Below are positions 6,998 to 10,395 of a stretch of 10,395 nt of DNA, one piece after another (position 1 is the stretch's first letter; each line of letters starts with the position of its first letter). The stretch comes from Pseudorhodoplanes sp. (GTDB lineage Bacteria > Pseudomonadota > Alphaproteobacteria > Rhizobiales > Xanthobacteraceae), in the NCBI GenBank assembly GCA_008933495.1, contig WBUW01000062.1, forward strand, positions 1 through 10,395. Reading direction: 5' to 3'. The notes under the pieces were generated by a model that was not told the origin of the DNA, did no database searches, and saw only the letters and a program-made list of their open reading frames with translations. The translations under genes were made by a program, and so were the position numbers.

Positions 6998-8881
6998 TCA
7001 GGGCAGTTGCGCGACCGGCATCCACACGGCCGGCGTCTTGTCGAACGCCTCGAGGTTCGCCTCCAGGAACTGGCTGAGCAGGCTACCCGCATTCTGGATG
7101 CGTTTTGTCATCGCAAGCCGTTCTTCCCGGTTCATGCCCGCGAGATATTCGAGGTTAAAGTCGAGAAGCTTGGTGCGGAACTGGATGCCAAGCCGCTTGC
7201 GGATGGTCGCCTCGATGCTCTCCTTCGGGTCGAAGCCCTCGCCGGCGATCGCGGCGAGCGCGCGGGACGCGCTCTCCTTCATCGCGTTGACATCGACGCC
7301 CGCCACGCCGAGCGCCGAAAACAGCGTCACGAGATTTTCAAGCGTGCGTTTCTCGACCTGGATCTGCGGCTCGAGCAGATCGTTGTTTTCGAGAATGTAG
7401 CCCTCGCGGATGAGCACGCCGCCCTTGCCGGGGTCGATGTTGAAATTGATGCCGGCCGTGCGCAAGCGGTTGAGCTTTTCGCCGTCGAGAACGGCCAGCG
7501 GAATCGTGGCATAGCCGCGATAGTCGAATTCGAGCTTCGACAGGTCTTTGCGCCCTTCCTCGGCGGTCTTCTTCATGGTGGTGGCAAGCTGCGCGGCCAC
7601 GGCAGCGGTCACTTTCTTTGTGCGCTCCTCGCCGCCCTTGCCCCATTCAACGAACGTCCCGCCGCTCGTTTCGGCAAGAGTCGTGAGCACCGACACGAGA
7701 TTGGGGCCGGCATTCGGCCCGGCCTGAACGGTAATGACCTGAACGCCGCCCGCCAGCAGGTCGCCGGCAATGCGGGCCGGATCGAGACCCGGCGGCACGC
7801 GATCATCGATCTTGCCGGTGGTCTGTGGTTTGGCGTCGTCGTTGAGCACGGCAAGAATGACCCGCCGTCCGGAGCCCTGATGACCGGCATTCCAGTCGAA
7901 AATATTGTGCGCGAGATAAACCGCGTCCAGTACCGGCTCGGCCGCATCGCCGCCACCTTGCATGTAGCCCTTGCTGGCGGCCTCCTGCAGCGCCTTGGTG
8001 GCATCGGCAACCGTTTGCGGCTTGACGATCACGACCTTCTCGTCGTCGCCCTCATCGCGGAAGAACACAAATCCGATGCTCGACCCCTTGGCGACCTCAG
8101 CCGGAAGCGCCTCGAACGCGGTCTTGATGTCACGCGCGATTTCCTTGGCGAAATCGGACATCGAGGCGGTGGCATCGAAGGCAATAACGAAAGTTGCGCT
8201 CGTCATCGTCTTGTCGAGCTTGGCTGTCACCGCACTCTTGTTCTCGCCCGCCTTCGCCGCGATCACAACCTTGGCTTCGGGTGGCAAAGCGGCCGGCAAC
8301 AGGACGTTGAAGACCCGTTTCTCCACGCTCTTGCGCAAAAGGCGGGTCTTGCTGGTCAGCACCGGATACGGGCGCGTCGAACGTTCGCGCTTCAAGGTGC
8401 TTTCGAGATTTTCGCGGAACGCCGGCGGCGCGACTTTCTGATTGCCGGTCTCGAGAAACTTGCCGAGCACGTCCTCGTCGTCCCAGGCCACGATTTCCGG
8501 CCGGTCGCCGCTGAAAGCGACAACGCTGAAATTGAGCGCCTCGCGCGTCGGCCAGGGATGAACCTGGTCCTTGAGGACAAATCCGACCTTGCCGGTCTCG
8601 GCCTGCGCGACGGTTTCGGCAGGAAGATCGGTGACCTTGTAGAACTGGTCGACTTCGCAGATGACGAAATAGGGGGCCAGCAATTCAAGCGTGAAGGCGA
8701 CGTCCTTCGAACCCGGTGTCTTCTTCGCTTCGACGTTGTTGGAGCCGCCGACGACCTTGAAGATGAACCCGTTCTCGGTCGTCTTCATTTTCTCGGCGGT
8801 GCAGGCGTGCGCGACGCTCGCGAGATTGAGAAATGCAAATAAAACGACAGACAACCTGATGAAAAAAACTCCGGACGACAT
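6998..8881 (-). CDS. Exported SH3-like plus von Willebrand A domain protein (627 aa)
   Basis: I place the start at ATG 8881 because AGGGG lies 8 nt upstream and the product begins directly with a signal peptide (residues 1-26, cleavage after AHA). An upstream in-frame start at 9016 would bury that peptide behind 45 unlikely residues. Residues about 35-118 look like an SH3-like module ending in GFVLKDQVHPWPTREALNF, a pattern I associate with the periplasmic part of PpkA-type kinases. A vWA domain spans about 228-415: the metal-site motif is D236-A-T-A-S240, a GGGDAAEP loop is at 309-316, and the acidic turn LNDD is at 346-349, so the site looks competent to bind a metal. The C-terminal 200 residues are mainly helical with no domain I know. 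It is the first gene of the minus-strand cluster, followed after 87 nt by the ABC transporter gene. Export to the periplasm is well supported; the binding partner is unknown. Confidence 0.88.
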   Translation of the reverse strand: MSSGVFFIRLSVVLFAFLNLASVAHACTAEKMKTTENGFIFKVVGGSNNVEAKKTPGSKDVAFTLELLAPYFVICEVDQFYKVTDLPAETVAQAETGKVGFVLKDQVHPWPTREALNFSVVAFSGDRPEIVAWDDEDVLGKFLETGNQKVAPPAFRENLESTLKRERSTRPYPVLTSKTRLLRKSVEKRVFNVLLPAALPPEAKVVIAAKAGENKSAVTAKLDKTMTSATFVIAFDATASMSDFAKEIARDIKTAFEALPAEVAKGSSIGFVFFRDEGDDEKVVIVKPQTVADATKALQEAASKGYMQGGGDAAEPVLDAVYLAHNIFDWNAGHQGSGRRVILAVLNDDAKPQTTGKIDDRVPPGLDPARIAGDLLAGGVQVITVQAGPNAGPNLVSVLTTLAETSGGTFVEWGKGGEERTKKVTAAVAAQLATTMKKTAEEGRKDLSKLEFDYRGYATIPLAVLDGEKLNRLRTAGINFNIDPGKGGVLIREGYILENNDLLEPQIQVEKRTLENLVTLFSALGVAGVDVNAMKESASRALAAIAGEGFDPKESIEATIRKRLGIQFRTKLLDFNLEYLAGMNREERLAMTKRIQNAGSLLSQFLEANLEAFDKTPAVWMPVAQLP

Positions 8882-8912
8882 CAGCGCACCCCTCAATTTC
8901 CACCGGTAAAAA

Positions 8913-8940
8913 CCTATCGCACATCCCGAGCGCGTTGCAA
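8913..8940 (-). promoter_or_regulatory. Weak candidate promoter for the minus-strand envelope cluster
   Basis: TTGCAA (8940-8935) and GATAGG (8918-8913) are spaced 16 nt apart, upstream of the 627-aa vWA gene start at 8881. Each hexamer matches the sigma-70 consensus only partly. This is the best site I can see in the position where the cluster's promoter is expected. Confidence 0.25.
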
Positions 8941-9082
8941 TATGGGCAATTGGCGCTCTGCCGCCGGAGTTGCCTGCGGCCATGGAACGACCGGCGTCAT
9001 GAACGGCCTGTTGCAAATTTGCCCCAGGGGGGTCGCGGCGCCCGGCTGGCGATCAGGCAAAACCAGCCGAAAACGTCAGCAA

Positions 9083-9106
9083 GGGCCGCGCTGATGGCCC
9101 ATTTTT
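9083..9106 (+). terminator. Short terminator-like hairpin with T-run
   Basis: GGGCC and GGCCC flank an 8-nt loop and are followed by ATTTTT. The form is that of a weak intrinsic terminator on the plus strand, yet no plus-strand gene lies upstream in the window. It may be chance, or the end of an unannotated transcript. Confidence 0.25.
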
Positions 9107-9171
9107 CATGCGGATCAATTGTCCTTCGGAGCGGGCTTGGTTTTACGGCTCAGCCGAAAAGCCTCCTGCAC

Positions 9172-9191
9172 GGCGCCCGGCGGCGGGCGCC
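9172..9191. repeat. Perfect 8-bp GC-only inverted repeat
   Basis: GGCGCCCG and CGGGCGCC enclose a 4-nt GCGG loop. It would fold very stably as RNA or single-stranded DNA. There is no T-run on either side, so it is not a classical terminator. Its role is unknown. Confidence 0.4.
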
Positions 9192-9415
9192 CGAACGGCA
9201 AACACGATGGGCGATACCCTTATCATGCGCGGCTGACCCGTGCCCGGATTTCCGCCGTTTTGCGACGCCACCACCGGCGCAGGCGCGGGCCGGCCGGGCC
9301 TTTGGACCGCCTTGTCGGTTGGCGCGGGCAGGGACAGGCAGGGGCGCGCCCGCGTCACGGAATGCCGATCCGATGATCGGCTCGGGCGACGATCGGCTTG
9401 GGCCAAATCAATCAA

Positions 9416-9450
9416 AACCGGTTGACACACTTGGTATAATTTTGAACCGG
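9416..9450 (+). promoter_or_regulatory. Extended -10 promoter-like site between CCGGTT/AACCGG half-sites
   Basis: TGGTATAAT (9432-9440) matches an extended -10 element. A TTGACA lies at 9422-9427, but only 7 nt away, so it cannot serve as its -35. The element is bracketed by AACCGGTT (9416-9423) and AACCGG (9445-9450), a dyad that could bind a regulator. A transcript from here would run about 215 nt through the repeat element to the 74-aa gene. Confidence 0.35.
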
Positions 9451-9517
9451 CCGCCCGCAGGCCGGACGAATCCCGGCGGGCTTGGGGCGCCATAGAATGC
9501 AACCGCGCGGAATCGTT

Positions 9518-9617
9518 GGAGCATGATCGCGAAACATGTGAAGCGGTTTTCGGAAAAGGTCAGGCTCAGACAAAGAACGAAAGCGGGATGACGATTCGAA
9601 CAAAGTCATCCCGCTTT
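9518..9617. repeat. Two-palindrome intergenic repeat element (about 100 nt)
   Basis: Two hairpins lie side by side. The first has arms GAGCATGATC (9519-9528) and GGTCAGGCTC (9558-9567), 8 of 10 positions pairing, around a loop containing GTGAAGCGG. The second is a perfect 13-bp inverted repeat, AAAGCGGGATGAC (9580-9592) and GTCATCCCGCTTT (9605-9617), with a 12-nt loop. The sequence closely resembles a dispersed intergenic repeat I remember from Bradyrhizobium, Rhodopseudomonas and Nitrobacter, whose usual form has a better-conserved first palindrome (GATCATGCTC arm). The layout is also like the two-palindrome RIME elements described in rhizobia, but I cannot tell whether it is the same family. 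The diverged first arm suggests an old copy. The element ends 45 nt before the 74-aa gene. Confidence 0.7.
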
Positions 9618-9662
9618 GGCTGCAAGCAAGGCCGGGCGCCCGCGATCAGACCGGAGAGCCTC

Positions 9663-9887
9663 ATGAACGTCAAACTGAGCATTCGCAAAGACAACGACAT
9701 CCTGTTTGAGTCGGTCTACCAGATCCGTGACTCCGGCAGCTTCGCGAGCGCATGTGCCGACGCATGGACGAAGCTCCGCGACCGGCGGCTTGGCCGGGCC
9801 GCCAGCATCGGCGAATATATGGATCTCATGAATCAGAGCGTACTGGAGGAGTTGCAGGGTGCTGAAATACGCCTGTCGCGCGCCTGA
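9663..9887 (+). CDS. Small uncharacterised protein (74 aa)
   Basis: I do not recognise the family. The ATG at 9663 has GGAGAG ending 4 nt upstream. Longer in-frame starts (from 9516) would run through the repeat element, so I reject them. The product has no signal peptide or membrane segment and is probably cytosolic. Residues 1-20 (MNVKLSIRKDNDILFESVYQ) look like two beta strands joined by a charged turn. Residues 24-70 are largely helical, with one cysteine (C31) and a basic patch KLRDRRLGR (37-45). Codon use fits the genome and the frame ends cleanly at TGA. It lies 69 nt upstream of the nicotinate phosphoribosyltransferase gene on the same strand, so the two may be cotranscribed, but nothing in it points to NAD metabolism. 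Confidence 0.65.
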   Translation: MNVKLSIRKDNDILFESVYQIRDSGSFASACADAWTKLRDRRLGRAASIGEYMDLMNQSVLEELQGAEIRLSRA

Positions 9888-9956
9888 GCACGCACCGCCG
9901 CACGGTTGCAAATCCTGCCTGCCGCTCCAATTCGGCAACCCTCCGGTCTTGCCATA

Positions 9957-10395
9957 ATGGATTCCGCCAACAGTCTGTTGCTGACCGATCTCTATCAGCT
10001 GAACATGATTCAGGCCTATCTGGATCATGGCGCGACAAGAACCGCCGTATTTGAATTTTTCGTTCGAAAGCTGCCTGAGCGGCGCGGATTCCTTCTCGCC
10101 GCCGGGCTGGAGCAGGCACTCGAGTTCCTCGAAAATTTGCGCTTTTCCGAGGAGGAAATCGAATGGCTTCACCGTTCCGGGCGCTTCAGCGCAGATACCT
10201 TGTCCCATCTTGCGGCAATGCGTTTCACCGGCGATGTTCATGCCGTGCCCGAGGGGACGCCATTCTTCCCCCATGAGCCGATCCTGCGCGTTGCGGCCCC
10301 GCTCGACCAGGCGCAGCTCGTGGAAACCCGCCTGATCAATATCCTGCATTTTCAAACCTTGATTGCGTCCAAAGCGGCACGCATGGTGCTCTCGG
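9957..10395 (+). CDS. pncB: Nicotinate phosphoribosyltransferase, 5' part only
   Basis: The product would make nicotinate mononucleotide from nicotinate and PRPP with ATP use, the Preiss-Handler entry to NAD in the cytosol. The 146 codons present match the N-terminal domain of the family: LLTDLYQLNMIQAY (residues 8-21), VFEFFVRKLPERRGFLLAAG (31-50), RFTGDVHAVPEGTPFFPHEP (89-108), and the start of the core, QLVETRLINILHFQTLIASK (120-139). The phosphorylated catalytic histidine lies beyond the right edge, as does most of the usual length of over 400 residues. The ATG at 9957 has no strong ribosome site, but the family motif begins only a few residues later and no better upstream start exists. 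No regulatory motif for NAD-responsive repressors is evident upstream. Confidence 0.92.
   Translation, partial: MDSANSLLLTDLYQLNMIQAYLDHGATRTAVFEFFVRKLPERRGFLLAAGLEQALEFLENLRFSEEEIEWLHRSGRFSADTLSHLAAMRFTGDVHAVPEGTPFFPHEPILRVAAPLDQAQLVETRLINILHFQTLIASKAARMVLS

Larger units (their letters stand above)
8882..9662. other. 781-nt gene-free stretch between divergent transcription units
   Basis: I see no convincing protein gene here: the frames that stay open have low-complexity Arg/Pro/Ala/Gly content, no ribosome site, and no family I know. What it does hold is a possible minus-strand promoter near 8913-8940, a plus-strand terminator-like hairpin (9083-9106), a strong GC hairpin (9172-9191), a GCCGATC/GATCGGC hairpin (9364-9381) with GATCGGCT repeated 9 nt further on, a promoter-like site (9416-9450), and the repeat element at 9518-9617. 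Confidence 0.55.

Noticed and set aside
7007..8842. A 611-codon open frame on the plus strand opposite the 627-aa vWA gene
   Set aside because: It is antisense to a gene with a signal peptide, vWA motifs and ribosome site. Its product is an Arg/Gly/Leu/His-rich shadow typical of GC-rich DNA and has no recognisable domain.
9422..9440. TTGACA plus TATAAT read as one sigma-70 promoter
   Set aside because: Both hexamers are perfect but only 7 nt apart, far short of the 16-18 nt needed. Only the extended -10 reading remains plausible.
8935..9495. A 186-codon plus-strand frame in the intergenic region
   Set aside because: No ribosome site, Arg/Pro/Ala-biased composition, no predicted domain, and it runs through hairpins and the promoter-like site.
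9143..9502. A 119-codon minus-strand frame in the same intergenic region
   Set aside because: Low-complexity Arg/Pro/Ala content, no signal for translation, and overlap with an equally open plus-strand frame.
9518..9617. The two-palindrome element as a CRISPR unit or intrinsic terminator
   Set aside because: There is one copy with no spacer-repeat periodicity, and neither hairpin is followed by a proper T-run on the plus strand. A dispersed intergenic repeat explains it better.
9606..10355. A 249-codon minus-strand frame opposite the 74-aa gene and pncB
   Set aside because: The plus strand encodes clear nicotinate phosphoribosyltransferase motifs, so this is a shadow frame.

Overview
The window looks like a chromosomal segment of a high-GC alphaproteobacterium, most likely in the Bradyrhizobium/Rhodopseudomonas/Xanthobacteraceae part of Hyphomicrobiales (Rhizobiales). 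The reasons are the GC-rich coding, the codon use, and a two-palindrome intergenic repeat at about 9518-9617 of a type I associate with those genomes. The taxonomic call is an inference from memory, not from a search.

Left and centre (1-8881): five genes on the minus strand form what looks like one envelope-directed cluster. In transcription order they are: (i) a secreted SH3-like plus von Willebrand A (vWA) protein of 627 aa (6998-8881); (ii) a fused ABC ATPase/FtsX-type permease of 722 aa, MacB/LolCDE superfamily (4742-6910); (iii) an unrecognised exported 712-aa protein that may contain a vWA-like fold without metal-site residues (2584-4722); (iv) a second exported SH3-like plus vWA protein of 465 aa (1026-2423); and (v) a cysteine-rich, proline-tailed exported protein running off the left edge (1-879). 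Genes i-iii are tightly spaced (87 and 19 nt). A 160-nt gap with two inverted repeats and a candidate promoter separates iii from iv. A 146-nt AT-rich gap separates iv from v, whose codon use differs from its neighbours.

I infer an inner-membrane ABC machine working with several periplasmic vWA proteins. The closest known parallel I can name is the TagST ABC transporter with the periplasmic vWA part of the PpkA kinase, which regulates some type VI secretion systems. No kinase, phosphatase, FHA or T6SS gene is visible here, so the cluster may be a related but undescribed system.

Right (8882-10395): a 781-nt gene-free stretch holds several hairpins, a promoter-like site and the repeat element. 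It is followed on the plus strand by a small unrecognised gene of 74 aa (9663-9887) and the 5' part of a nicotinate phosphoribosyltransferase gene (9957 to the right edge), an ordinary NAD-salvage gene with no obvious link to the envelope cluster.
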